NCBI GenBank assembly: GCA_039566865.1 | Contig: CM076961.1 | Span: 12,609,501 to 12,673,500 of the forward strand | Length of the DNA: 64,000 nucleotides | From: Aurelia coerulea | Taxonomy: Eukaryota > Cnidaria > Scyphozoa > Semaeostomeae > Ulmaridae | Reading direction: 5' to 3' | Part shown: positions 21,401 through 33,570 of the stretch, piece after piece | Layout of the letters: every line of letters begins with the position of its first letter | Numbering within the stretch: position 1 is the first letter of the stretch | The notes under the pieces: model-generated | Database searches by the model: none | What the model was told of the DNA's origin: nothing | The model's input: only the letters and a program-made list of their open reading frames with translations | Translations under genes and position numbers: made by a program

Positions 21401-23797
21401 AGGGCATTTTAATATACATCAGATTTTCGACGGGAAAATGTTACATATAGGAGAAAATAGTATGAATGCTGATAGATATACGATTTCCTTCGCAATGAAA
21501 CAAAATGAGAAGCAAACATAGCCAAATCAAGACGTAAATACTAACATAATTAAACTACTTTCTGTCCGCATTAGTCTTTAAGAGGGGCACATCATGAGAC
21601 AAAAATTACACCTTTTGGTTTGTTGCAAAATCTTGGGGAGCACGTGCCCCCTGTGTCCCACTAGTTTCTACGTCTCTGGACTCTCGCTACATCTAATGTA
21701 ATAGATCTGATGCATATAACGAAATCTGATCTGCTTCATCAAGTGGGCTCGTTATTAGGCTACATCCATTTCGATATGAACTAAATCACGCATTGCAATT
21801 GCAAATAGATATTCTATTACTTTGAGGCAAGCTATGTGCATGATCTCATTCTTCAAACATGGCTAATGGGGGCCTTTAATTATGTTTGAAGAATGAAAAC
21901 ATTATGCAGGGGCTTTTGCTCCAACCGGAAGGAATACACCTAGACATATAGACATATAGACATATAGGTACATAGGAATCAGGAATGTTGTAACAATGGG
22001 CATTATTTATGCACACAATCGAAACAATCAGCGAAGCATCTGAGATATTTATAGGCATTGTTAATGTATACAATCAAAACAATTCTGATATATTTGGGCC
22101 AACAATGAACTTTGGCGAAGTTGCCAATTCACATTTCCTCATTAAGGCTAATTACTACTTGCTCCCAACATTAAAGGAGCTGCCAACTCATTAGAAGGCA
22201 ATCTTCAAAATTTGACCTCTTTGACCTGGCACACTGCCCTTACTGTTTGAAAAATCTTCAATATCGATAACTGTTAACAAGGGAACCTACCAACCCATAT
22301 AATACTATCAAGAAACAAATGTGGCACTGTTATAGTGGCAACTCTTGTCAGGATAAAGTAAACAATTTGTCAATATTGGCGGCCATCCTTTAGTTTCACT
22401 CAGGGCAGTAGGAAGCATCTTAAACTTGGAGGGGCACGGCATTTCAAATGGCACTTTTTTCGTAAGAAGGGCACTTTCATATACATCAGATTTTTGACGG
22501 TAAAAATATGATATATAGAAGAAAATAGTGTGAATGCTGCTAGATATCCGATTTCTTCACAATGAAACAAGGTGAGAAGTAAACATAACTAAATCACAAA
22601 GTAAATATAACAAAATTAAACGACTTTCTGTCCGCATCGGTCTTCAAAAGGGGCACATCCTGAGACAATTTTTGGGCACTTTTTGGTTTGTTGATAAAAT
22701 TTGGGGAGGCACGTCCCCCACTGCCCCCGGTTCCCCACGTCTCTCGACTCTCGCTACATCTAATGTAATAGTTCTGATGCATATCAAGAAATCTGGTCTG
22801 CTTCATCAAGTGGGCTCGTTATTAAGCTACAGCCATTTCGATATAAACTAAATCGTGCATTGCAATTGCAAATAAATATTCTATTACTTTGAGGCAAACT
22901 ATGTGCATGATCTCATTCTTCAAACATGGCTAATGGGGGCCTTTAATTCTCCAACCGGAAGGAATACACCTATATAGACATATAGACATATAGGTACATA
23001 GGAATTAGGAATGTTGTAACAATGGACATTATTTGTGCACACAATCGAAACAATCAGCGAAGCATCTGAGATATTTTTAGGCATTGTTAATGTATACAAT
23101 CAAAACAATTCTGATATATTTGGGCCAACAATAAACTTTGGCGAAGTTGCCAATTCACATCTCCTCATTAAGGCTAATCACTACTTGCTCCTAGCATTAA
23201 TCCAGCTGCCAACTCATTACAAGGCAATTTTCAAAATTTGACCTCTTTGACCTGGCACACTGCCCTTGCTGCTTGAAATCTTCGATATGGATAACTGTTG
23301 CCAAGGGAACCAACAAACCCATATAATACTATCAAGAAACAAATGTGGCACTGTTATAGTGGCACCTCTTGTCAGGATAGGGGGTAAAAAAATTGTCAAT
23401 ATTGTCAGCCATCCTTCAGTTTTACTCAGAGCAGTAGGAAGCATTGTAAACTTGGAGGGGCACGCCAATTTTAAGGCACTTTTTTCGTAAGAATGGCACT
23501 GTAATATACAACAGATTTTTGACGGGAAAAAATGTGATATATAGAAGAAAATAGTACGAGTGCTGATAGATATCCGATTTCCTCCACAATGAAACAAATT
23601 GAGAAGTAAACATAACCAAATCAGGAAGTAAATAATAACAAAATTAAACAACTTTCTGTCCGCATTGGTCTTTAGAAGGGGCACATCCTGAGACAAGAAG
23701 GCCACCTTTTGGTTTGTTGCAAAATCTTGGGGCACGTGCCACCAGTGCCTCCGGTTCCCTACGTCTTTGGACTCTCGCTACATATAATGTAATTTAA
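18458..23797 (+). repeat. Tandem array of the ~1.05 kb unit, block 2 (about 5 units)
   Basis: Continues block 1 after the TIR element. GTTGTAACAAT landmarks lie near 19215, 20205, 20920, 21985 and 23010. The unit starting near 20184 is shortened by an internal deletion at about 20685, where CGTAAGAA joins TTAACCTAAGTC. The unit at 19180-20130 is nearly identical to the one at 4140-5100, including an identical 68-codon chance frame, far closer than adjacent units. A TATAGACA microsatellite expands at 20845-20895. The block ends in TTAA at 23794-23797, where a piggyBac-like element begins. Confidence 0.85.
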
Positions 23798-24847
23798 CCC
23801 TTTCCTGCATAATGTTGCTCTCCAGCAACAAACTTTTTATTGCTCATTGACGCTGCGCAGGAGTAGATATTGACTTGGTTACCCCATTATGATATTTCAC
23901 ACAGGCAAACAATGTTTTCTATTGTTTCGGGACACAAATGCTCCTTTATATGAAGTATGACAATCCTTCAAACTTTGGCCTAAGTGCAGAAGCGTCCCAC
24001 TGCAACTCTGCCAAGTTCTTCGATCTCCTGTATCCTTGTGAGTAGCATTTCATTTCTAAATAAATTATTTTTACCTTTTGTTGATCATGTTTTACTTATA
24101 AATAGTGTTATTTTGTCCGATTGAAACATCCAGTGTGCTCTTGGGCTCATTTTGTAGGCGTTGCTCCAGAGCAACATCATGCAGCAAGAGACCCTGATTT
24201 CAGCCATGTGGGAACCCGGAAGTAAACCAAAACATGCTTGAAAATAATGTTTTCTGTATATTTAATGATGAAATAACTGTTTATAATCTTCATGGCAACT
24301 TCGTTTTTATTTACAAACATATTTTTCAATATTTGTGGCATTTCCTGCATTTTGAGATTTTGTTTACTTTTTTGTTGATGAACACAGAAAGTCATAATCA
24401 ATCAAAAAACAGCCAAAATACCTTTTTTTCTTTGAAGGGTACCGAAAGTTGTCAAAACCACTCGAAAGACATTGTTTTTATGTAATTTAGCATTCATAAT
24501 TTAGCATTTTTAGTTCATTTGATAATATACTCATCTTATTATTTCTTGATATTGGTCTGCCACAAGGTATACCAGGTGCAAAATGCTCTATTTATTGAAG
24601 GAAGTTGAATAGAATAGGAATTTGGAGTCATGGAATCCACAGATAGGAAAATAACATCCGGGTGATTGTGCCAGACCCTTACCCCCTTGCTGCATGATGT
24701 TGCTCAGGAGCAACACATTGTGATGACGTCAACACAACAATAGATTTTAATTTTTTTTGTCAATTATGTATGTAAGACCTAAAACATACATAATTCATCA
24801 CCCAAATATTTTTTTCTCCCTATAAAAAAAATTCATGCAGGAAAGGG
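23798..24847. mobile_element. piggyBac-like non-autonomous element, TTAA-flanked
   Basis: The left end CCCTTTCCTGCATAATGTTG and the right end CATGCAGGAAAGGG are inverted repeats, with TTAA on both sides (23794-23797, 24848-24851). CCC ends plus a TTAA duplication are characteristic of piggyBac. The motif GTTGCTC(N)GAGCAAC recurs subterminally at both ends. The interior is about 1 kb and AT-rich with no transposase. The tandem array is in opposite orientations on its two sides. Confidence 0.8.
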
Positions 24848-24851
24848 TTAA

Positions 24852-26009
24852 TGCACTGATATGCATCAGAACTATTACATTAGATGTAGTGAAACCAGGG
24901 ATGAAAGTCGTTTAATTTTGTTATTATTTACTTCGTGGTTTAGTTATGTTTATTTCTCATTTTGTTTCATTTTGAAGGAAATCGGATATCTATCAGCATT
25001 CACACTATTTTCTTCCATATATCACATTTCTATCGTCAAAAAATCTGGTGTATATTAAAGTGCCCTTCTTACGAAAAAGTGCCACTCAAATGCCGTGCCT
25101 CTCCAAGTTTAAGATGCTCCCTACTGCTCTGAGTGAAACTAAAGGACAGCCGACGATATTGACAATGTGTTTACTTTATCCAGACAAGAATTGCCACTAC
25201 AACAGTGCCACACTTGTTTCTTGATACTATTTTATTGGTTTGTAGGTTCCCTTGCTAACAGTTATTGATATTGAAGATTGCAAACAGTAAGGGAGGGCAG
25301 TGTGCCAGGTCAAAGAGGTCAAATTTTGAAGATTGCTTTGTAATGAGTTGGCAGCAAGCAGTAATTAGTCTTAATCAGGATATGTGAATTGGCAACTACG
25401 CCAAATTTGATTGTTCGCCCAAATATCTCAGAATTGTTTTGATTCTATCCATTTACAATGCCTATAAATATCTCAGATGCTTCGCGGATTGTTTCGATTG
25501 TGTGCATAAATAATGCTTATTGTTACAACATTCTTGATTCCTTGGTACCTATGTAGGTAGGTAGGTAGGTAGGTAGGTGTATTCCTTCCGGTTGGAGGAA
25601 AAGCCCTCCATAATGTTTTCATTCTTCAAACATAATTAAAGGCCCCCATTACCCATGTTTGAAGAATGAGATCATGCACATAGCTTGCCTTAACGTAATA
25701 GAATATCTATTTGCAATTGCAATGCACGATTTAGTTTATATCGAAATGGCTGTAGCCTAATAACGAGCCCACTTGATGAAGCAGACCAGATTTGTTGATA
25801 TGCATCAGAACTATCATATTAGATGCAGCGAGAGTCCAGAGACGTAGGGAACTGGGGGGCACTGGTGTCATGTGCCCCCCAAGATTTTGCAACAAACCAA
25901 AAGGTGCCATTTTTGCCTCAGAATGAGCCTCTTTTAAAGACCAATGCGGACAGAAAGTTGTTTAATTTTGTTATTATTTATTTCGTGATTTAGTTATGTT
26001 TACTTCTCA
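24852..26009 (-). repeat. Inverted-orientation unit of the ~1.05 kb repeat (part 1)
   Basis: Reverse-complement landmarks appear in reverse order: ATTACATTAGATGTAG, TCCAAGTTTAAGATGC, TGCCAGGTCAAAGAGGTC, ATTGTTACAACATTC near 25517, an expanded TAGG microsatellite near 25555, CCGGTTGGAG, and the hairpin arms. It is cut at 26009 by LINE-D and resumes at 30261. Confidence 0.8.
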
Positions 26010-26137
26010 AGCACCGTCGAGAAGATCTTTTTTTTCTGGATGCAGGTTGACGTAAGTCAGTGGAGGGCAGCAATCGGCTTGTTCCGGTCTTCCCTGTGTG
26101 CAAAAAGAAAACCCTTGAAAAGTTCTCAACTTTATCG

Positions 26138-26908
26138 ATGATGAAGTTAATTTGCAAATTGTACCTGTTTTGCTGTATATTCATCTTGATTTCGATCTTT
26201 TTGCTTCCTCTTTCGTTGACAGTCCAAATTGTTGCAAAGTATTCGTTTTACCCAAAATGCCGCTTTCTATTCATCTTTGCTCAGCTATACCCATCTGTCA
26301 GGACTTCATTTTACATCCTTCGAGAGTTAGTAAAAAGGCTTCCACGTATCATTTTTGTCCTACATAAACGCAAAATCTTGACAAATATACTGTTTAAATA
26401 TTGCTACTTTTATTTAACCTGTACTGCAAGTTATACACTGTACTCACAATGGAGTAGCTACAGGATTATTTTATTAAGCGGTGACATTGAGACAAACCCT
26501 GGCCCAGATCTCGGAACTCTCAGTTTTTGTTCCTGGAATTTAAATAGCATTTGTGCTCACGAGTTTGTCAGAGTTTCTCTCATGGAAGCATATAACGCGG
26601 TGTATAATTATGATTTGATTGGTATCGTTGAAACTCACCTTGATACCACCGTGGATGAAAGTAAATTGGCTATTGATGGCTATAGATTTGTTAAGAGCAA
26701 CCATCCTCAAAATGTAAAGAGGGGAGGTGTTGGGCTCTATATCAAAGAGACTTTCCCAGCTAAGGAACGGTCTGACCTCGAAACTCTCTCTGAATGCATT
26801 GTATGTGAAATTCAAATTAAGAGGAAGAAATATTTTTCTCAGTTTTATATCGAAGTCCTAGACAGAGTCAAACAGAGTACGAGGAATTCACAAGAAACTT
26901 TGACCTGA
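26138..26908 (+). CDS. LINE-D N-terminal region: hydrophobic leader, 2A-like motif, endonuclease start
   Basis: Taking the ATG at 26138 (MMKLICKLYLFCC), residues about 3-30 form a strongly hydrophobic stretch (CIFILISIFLLPLSLTVQIV) that could act as a signal sequence or membrane anchor. A basic region follows, then SGDIETNPGP at 26477-26506 (2A-like), then an APE-type endonuclease beginning LGTLSFCSWNLNSI, with GIVETHLD (catalytic Glu block) and KRGGVGLYIKE. The frame ends at 26908 after a frameshift near 26845: the correct continuation, YRSPRQSQTEYEEF, lies in the next frame. The frame is also open upstream of the ATG. The motif order matches CR1-like LINEs of marine invertebrates known to carry 2A sequences. 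Confidence 0.75.
   Translation: MMKLICKLYLFCCIFILISIFLLPLSLTVQIVAKYSFYPKCRFLFIFAQLYPSVRTSFYILRELVKRLPRIIFVLHKRKILTNILFKYCYFYLTCTASYTLYSQWSSYRIILLSGDIETNPGPDLGTLSFCSWNLNSICAHEFVRVSLMEAYNAVYNYDLIGIVETHLDTTVDESKLAIDGYRFVKSNHPQNVKRGGVGLYIKETFPAKERSDLETLSECIVCEIQIKRKKYFSQFYIEVLDRVKQSTRNSQETLT
26477..26506 (+). other. 2A-like ribosome-skipping motif (DIETNPGP)
   Basis: In-frame SGDIETNPGP matches the D-V/I-E-x-N-P-G-P consensus of 2A oligopeptides exactly. In that family the ribosome skips the Gly-Pro bond, releasing the upstream product and continuing from Pro. Here the skip would separate a hydrophobic leader of about 120 residues from the endonuclease-RT protein. Confidence 0.85.
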
Positions 26909-29781
26909 TGTTATCCAAGATGGCTGCCGAAAATCCTCATTGTGTCATTATAACAGGCGATTTTAATGCTCGTTCCTCTCAATGGTGGGAAAATGATTTA
27001 GAAAACGATATTGGTAAAGTCTTTGAACCTTTTACATCAGATCTCGGTCTACATCAATTAATCTCTGAGCCAACTCATTTCATGGGCGAATCTAGATCAT
27101 GCATTGATCTAATATTTACCGATCAACCAAATCTATTCATTGAGTCTGGTGTCCATCCTTCCCTTCAAGAGCAATGCCATCATCAGATCGTTTATGGCAA
27201 ATTAAGCATTGACAATTTAGCACCACCTCCCTTTAGTAGAAGAATTCGGTTTTATGAACGTGCTGATATCTCCTCAATAAGAAAAAGCCTAGAAATGTTC
27301 CAATGGAGTGAAACTTTGGAGGAGGTAATTTGCCCCAATCTGAAGGTTGAATTATTCAACGAAATACTACTAAATATTTTTTCCAACTTTGTACCAAATA
27401 AAACTACTACGATTAGACCACGGCAGGCACCTTGGGTAACACAGTCTATCAAAAACTTTATCCGCAAAAAGAACAGGGCATACAAAACATTTATCAGAAA
27501 TGGTCAACCAGAGGATAAGCGAGAGACCATCGAGAATATGGTATCGCAGGGTTCAGCCTTAATCGAAGACGCTAAGCAAAGATACTTCACCAACATAGGG
27601 CGTACGCTTTCAAATCCTACTACTGGTAGAAAATCTTACTGGGCTCTGATAAATAAGATCTTAAACAAAGCGAAAGTGCCAGTGATTCCCCCCTTACTAG
27701 AAAATGACATCTTTGTTCTAGATTTCACTGATAAGGCGCAAATATTTAACGATTATTTCATGCTCCAATGTACCACCCTAGAAACTGGTAGTGAAATACC
27801 ATCCGAAGTTCCACCACTTGCTCCCCCCTTGACAAATTTTCAAAGATCCGATGAAAAGATACTAAGGATTATTCGGTCATTAAATCCAAGCAAAGCGCAC
27901 GGTTGGGATGATATTTCAGCACGTATGATTAAAATTTGCGATCATGCAATTGTACTGCCCCTACGAATAATATTTGAAAGTTGCTTGGGTACAGGCATCT
28001 TCCCTCAAGTCTGGAAACAAGCAAATGTGGTTCCAGTACATAAAAAAGGTAGTAAAAATTTGAAGAAAAATTATCGCCCCATTTCACTCTTGCCACTTTT
28101 TGGAAAAATGCTCGAGAAGTTGATATTTGATACTCTTTACGAGCATCTAAACATGCATGACTTACTTAATCCAAATCAAACAGGATTCCGCCCTGGTGAT
28201 TCAACTATTAATCAGTTGTTAACAATCGTTCATACAGTCTTCGAAGCTTTTGACTGCAATCCACCTCTCGATGTGCGATCGGTATATCTAGATATATCTA
28301 AGGCATTTGATAGGGTTTGACACGAACGTCTTATTTTCAAGCTGCGTCGATGTGGTGTTTCTGGTCAGCTGCTTTCACTAGTTGAGAGTTTCTTAGCTGA
28401 TCGTAAGCAGCGTACTGTCTTAAACGGCAAAGCATCACATTGGGGAAATATTACAGCTGGTGTTCCTCAGGGTTCAATCCTTGGGCCTCTTTTCTTTCTC
28501 GTGTACATAAATGATTTAACTGATAATTTGAGGTGTAATGTTAAACTCTTCGCTGACGATACATCGCTTTTTACTGTCGTTCACGATCCTGATGCAGCTG
28601 CCCAGGATATGAATCATGAAATGAACCTCATTAGGCTTTAGGCACATAACTGGCGAATGTCTTTTAATCCTGATCCAACGAAACAAGCAGTCGAAGTAAC
28701 CTTCTCAAGGAAGAGAATCCGTGCAGACCATCCACCTATTCTATTCAACGATACTCCTGCCATAAAAGTTGATGAACACAAACACCTTGGGATTGTTCTA
28801 GATTCAAGATTGTCCTTTGCTAGTCATATCCAGGCAACTATCAATAAATGCAGACAAGGAATAGGAATGTTGCGCTTCCTTTCGCAATACTTGCCGCGAC
28901 AAACATTAAATGGATTATATAAGCTATATGTCCGACCACATTTGGATTATGGTGACGTCATATATCATACTCCACAAAATGTATGTGAATTCAGTCAGAA
29001 CATCACACTTTCAAATCAGATGGAAAAGCTAGAATCTATTCAATATTCTGCAGCACTTGCAGTTACAGGTGCTTGGAAGGGCACATCTCGTGTGAAATTG
29101 TACGATGAGCTTGGATGGGAATCACTCAACCTCCGACGATGGAGCAGGCGTCTTGTTCTTTTTTATAAAATTGTCAATAATATCACTCCTGACTATACAA
29201 GGATACCAATTCCACCACTCCGGCAGTCCTCGTATCCCCTGCGTCATCAAGCTACAATTGGCCAAATCAGTGCACGAACAGCATGTTTTAATGCAAGCTT
29301 TTACCCTAGTTGTTTGCTTGAATGGAATAAGCTTGACCACGAAGTAAGAGAATCACCTACAATCAGCATTTTCAAAAACAAGCTATTATCTCTTATACGT
29401 CCTCCTCCTAAGCCAGTCTAAAGCATTCACGACCCAAAAGGTCTTGCAATACTCACGCAGTTGCGAGTTGGTCTCAGTAAGCTAAATCTGCACAAATTTA
29501 GACACAATTTTAGAGACACGCTGAATCCACTGTGCCCCACAAATGATGGTGTTGAGGACACGGAGCACTTTTTGCTGCACTGCCATGCTTGTGATGCATA
29601 CAGGAGAGATCTTCTCGATAGTGTAAACGCAACGTTGCAACCGTATGGTTTGTCAAATCATTCAAACGCGCTATTACTTGAAATGATGGTGTATGGTAAT
29701 GAAAGGTTTTCTGTTGATTCTAATACAGAGATTCTTAAGGCAACTTTAAAATACATAAATGCAACACAACGCTTTGAATAA
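26842..29781 (+). pseudogene. LINE-D endonuclease C-part, reverse transcriptase and C-terminal domain
   Basis: After the frameshift: VIITGDFNARSSQWW (APE GDFN block), LIDLIFTDQP and the later endonuclease motifs, then RT with NVVPVHKKGSKNLKKNYRPI, GFRPGDSTINQL, SVYLDISKAFDRV, AGVPQGSILGPLFF and the catalytic KLFADDTSLF. Stops are at 28318 (TGA within FDRV-W-HERL, a Trp codon lost), 28639 (TAG within IRL-W-AHNW) and 29419 (TAA before SIHDPKGL). The last part (29422-29781) reads LTQLRVGLSKLNLHKF, LCPTNDGVEDTEHFLLHC: a C/C-H/C zinc-like domain common at LINE RT C-termini. RT and endonuclease catalytic residues remain, but the copy is inactive as written. Confidence 0.85.
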
Positions 29782-30260
29782 AATGATGCTACTAATGATT
29801 AGCTGCTGCTACCTGCAAGTGGGACGTAATTTTAATTTCCTTGTCGTTAGTGTTTCTTTTCCTTGTAAATTCTGTTTCGCATTGGAAGTCGGGAATTTTG
29901 CTTGCCTTGGCCGGTGGCGGGTGGGTTGCGCACGTGGCGTCAATAAATTCATCGCGGTTGCGATGGGTATGTTGGTGCTGCGGGCGCGGCTCGTTTGTTG
30001 TTGGTTGGGGTGGGTGGAATGCCTGGCATCTGGTGTGAAACAGAATATAGTATAGTATCCTTTAGTTTATAATTGTTCGTGGTGTGACTGTATACAGTTT
30101 AATGTTTCGTGTTTTTAGATATTGGCAATGGCGTTAGTCATTGTCTTTCGCTCCCCATGGTATCGTTCCTGTAGTGTTGTATAGTAATTAGAATTAGGTA
30201 TAGTAGAATGTAAAATATATTGTAAGATTTAATATTTGAATATAAAAAAAAAAGAAAAAA
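29782..30260 (+). other. LINE-D 3' UTR and poly-A tail
   Basis: Non-coding tail of GT-rich sequence. The block GTCATTGTCTTTCGCTCC, ATGGTATCGTT is shared (on the opposite strand) with the LINE tails near 6760 and 34870, and defines the family's 3' end. Ends A10GA7. Confidence 0.7.
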
Positions 30261-32100
30261 ACTTCTCAATTTGATTCATTGTGAAGGAAATCGGATATCT
30301 ATCAGCTTTCATACTATTTTCTTCTATATATCACATTTTCCCCGTCAAAAATCTGATGTATATTGAAGTGCCATTCTTTCGAAAAAAAGTGCCTTTAAAT
30401 TGCTGTGCCCCTCCAAGTTTAAGATGCTTCCTACTGCTCTGAGTAAAACTGAAGGATGGCCGACAATATTGTATTGGCAAATTGTTTACTTTATCCTGAC
30501 AAGAGCTGCCACTATAACAGTGCCACACTTGTTTCTTGATAGTATTATATGGGTTTGTTGGCTCCCTTGGCAACAGCTATCTATATCGAAGATTTCAAAC
30601 AGTAAGGGCAGTGTGCCAGGTCAAAGAGGTCAAATTTTGAAAATTGCCTTGTAACGAGTTGGCAGCTCGATTAATGTTAGGAGCAAGAAGTAATTAGCCT
30701 TAACGAGGAAATGTCAGTTGGCAACTACGCCAAATTTGATTGTTAGCCCTAAAGATCTCTGAATTGTTTTCATTGTATACATTAACAATGCCTATAAATA
30801 TCTCAGATGCTTCGCTGATTGTTTCGATTGTGTGCACAAATAATTCCCATTGTTACAACATTCCTGATTCCTATGTACCTATATGTCTATATGCCTATAT
30901 GTCTATATAGGTCTATTCCTTCCGGTTGGAGCAAAAGCCCCTGCATAATGTTTTCATTCTTCAAACATAATTAAAGGCCCCCATTAGCCATGTTTGAAGA
31001 ATAAGATCATGAGCTTGCCTCAAAGTAATAGAATATCTACTTGCAATTGCAATGCACGATTTAGTTCATATCGAAATGGCTGTAGCCTAATAACGAACCC
31101 ATTTGATGAAGCAGACTAGATTTCTTGATGTGCATCAGAACTATTATAGTGGATGTAGCAAGAGTCCAGAGACGTAGGGAACCGGGGGGCACTAGGGCCG
31201 CATGCCCTCAAGATTTGGCAACAAACCGAACGGTCACTCTTTTTTCTCAGGATATGCCCCTTTTAAAGACCAATGCAGGCAGAAAGTACTTTAATTATGT
31301 TATTATTCACTTCGTGATTTAGTTGCATTTACTTCTCACTGTTTCATTGTGGAGGAAATCTGATGTCTATCAGCATTCATACTATTTTCTTCTATGTATC
31401 ACATTTTTACCACCAAAAATCTGATGTATATTAAAGTACCCTTCTTACAAAAAAGTGCCATTGAAATGATGTGCCCCTCCAAGTTTAAGATGCTTCCTAC
31501 TGGCCAGAGTAAACGAAAGGATGGCTGCCAATATTGACAAATTGTTTACTTTATCCTGACAAGAGCTGCCACTATAACAGAGTCACACTTGTTTCTTGAT
31601 AGTATTATATGGGTTTGTTGGTTCCCTTGGCAACAGCTATCTATATCGAAGATTTCAAACAGTAAGGGCAGTGTGCCAGGTCAAAGAGGTCAAATTTTGA
31701 AGATTGCCTTGTAATGATTTGGCAGCTCCATTAATTTTGGGAGCAAGTAGTAATTAGTCTTAATGAGGAAACATCAATTGGCAACTACGCCAAATTTGAT
31801 TGTTAGCCCAAATATCTCAGAATTGTTTTGATTCTTTCCATTTACAATGCCTATAAATATCTCAGATGCTTCGTTGATTGTTTCGATTGTGTGCACAAAT
31901 AATGCCCATTGTTACAACATTCCTGATTCCTATGTACCTATCTATATGTCTATATGTCTATATGTCTATAGGTCTATATGTCTATATGTCTATATGTCTA
32001 TATGTCTATATGTCTTTATGTCTATATGTCTATATATATAGGTCTATTCCTTCCGGTTGGAGCAAAAGCCCCTGCATAATGTTTTTAGTCTTCAAACATA
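30261..32100 (-). repeat. Inverted-orientation units of the ~1.05 kb repeat (part 2)
   Basis: Resumes the unit cut by LINE-D and adds roughly one more, with GTTACAACATTC landmarks near 30850 and 31912. The array ends near 32100 at TCTTCAAACATAAAAATGGCC, which is probably the array boundary. Confidence 0.8.
31932..32045. repeat. TATGTCTA microsatellite expansion within a repeat unit
   Basis: About a dozen tandem copies of an 8 bp TATGTCTA-type word, at the same unit position as the TATAGACA or ACCT tracts in other units. The tract length and word vary from unit to unit while the flanks are conserved. Confidence 0.85.
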
Positions 32101-32418
32101 AAAATGGCCCCTCCCCCATAAGAAAAACATCGAAATTCGAATTCTACGCCTCAAAATTGGCCAAAATCACTTAGTCTCGTAAATTACCTTGTTTTGTGGT
32201 ACTACCCCCCCCCCCCTTGTGCTACCGGACTAATTTAAACTCAGAAATTTACGCAGAATTTTTTGTTTCATCATCAAGCAAATTCCACTCAAAAGGAGCA
32301 TCTTGAAAATAGGTGTTCGAGTATCGCACAGTTCTTCTAACATTTTTGTGATATATTCTCATATTTCGATAATTGTAGCTCACGTTGCGCTCAGGGGGAA
32401 TTTCAGGAAATAAATATT

Positions 32419-32808
32419 TTGGGGAACGAGATTTTGTTGCATTGTAAGCATGATATTGGGAGATACATTCTAAGCCAAAGTAAAGGGCGTAGCCCCAGAA
32501 ATTTTCCTGCAGACTTCGCCCTCAGACACTCTAATTTAATTTACCCTGGGCACCCTGCTTGCAAGCGACTAGCCCTTGAAATGTATAAAACGAAGATTAA
32601 CCAAAATCCAAATTTTTTGAATGATATTTTCAGATTTCAGCAATCTTCATATGACATCAGAAAGGAAGCATTTCTTCCAAAACACCAAATACAGTTATCT
32701 ATGGGACTGAAACAATTTCAGATGTAGTCAGATTTGGAATAACATACCTGCCGAAGTAAGAAATGGAAACAAACTAGTGATCTTCAAAAGACAAATAAAA
32801 CAAATTAC
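32419..32808 (+). pseudogene. LINE RT C-terminal remnant
   Basis: Reads ACKRLALEMYKTKINQNPNFLNDIFRF (split here for length: residues ACKRLALEMYK, then NPNFLNDIFRF) and, after a frameshift near 32715, SQIWNNIPAEVRN, VIFKRQIKQIT. This matches the C-terminal fold of LINE-A-type proteins (IWNALPKNIK, FKRLIKQW). The frame is cut at 32808 by the TA-flanked element beginning at 32811. Confidence 0.7.
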
Positions 32809-33570
32809 TACAGGGTGTCTCAGAAAAATTGTGCGACGTTTGATTAAATTTTGAAAAATAACAATAAAAGTTACAGGCTCCTGGTTAAGCATCCCAGTTC
32901 CTCAGATTTTCAATTAATTTAGACGCCAAAATCTTACGAATCCGCTAAGAATTCATGAAGTTACAAGCTTTTGAAGTTCAAATATATGCGAAAGCTGAAA
33001 CCAGACGCCCCTAACTGATTTGTTTTCCAAAAAGACGTTCTAAAATCGAGGTAAAAGAAGGCTGTCCAATGTTTTACCTCTTGTCGATATCAGAGCAAAC
33101 CACAAAAGACTTCCAAAGCTATCTAATTCTTGTAACCGTTGCCAAAATTTACTTAAGACTGCCAGTGTTTAAAAACACGGAGTGACAACTTAATTAAACA
33201 TAAGATCCTTTTGGATGATTGCAAAGTCTGTCCTGAGCTAAGCAAGCATAAATTATTGCATAAATCTGAATATTGATTTCTTCATAACCCCACATGATCG
33301 TTGATGCTGTTTTTAGCTACAATCAGAGAGACGAATGTTGCTGCTAAAGTCGCCTTCAATAGAACATCAAGCCCTGGCATAAGGACAAGAATCGCCTGAA
33401 AAGCAACATTTTGATCTTTATGTCAAACGAGGATGATACGCAAAAAATCAAAAGCTATTACCCCTAGTTTGCTTAGTTCGTGCATGAAACTATTGGTGCA
33501 TCTGTCTCAAATTAGATGTCATGTGAGATGTACAATAACGCAAAATTACTTATGCAGAAACCTCCAGAAC

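Larger units (their letters stand above)
26010..30260 (+). mobile_element. LINE-D: near full-length poly-A LINE with 2A-like peptide, decayed
   Basis: A 4.25 kb element inserted in a repeat unit. ACTTCTCA is duplicated at 26002-26009 and 30261-30268, and the uninterrupted unit reads TTACTTCTCATTTTG elsewhere. It ends in an A-rich tail (30244-30260). One long ORF2-type frame encodes a hydrophobic leader, a 2A-like motif, an APE endonuclease, RT and a C-terminal Cys/His region, broken by one frameshift and three stops. The 3' UTR (29782-30243) matches the tails at 6640-6972 and 34761-35013 and the remnant at 90-900, so this family has several truncated offspring in the window. Confidence 0.9.

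Noticed and set aside
31847..32174. Frames with YVYMSICLYVYMSICL-type repeats
   Set aside because: Direct translation of the TATGTCTA microsatellite.
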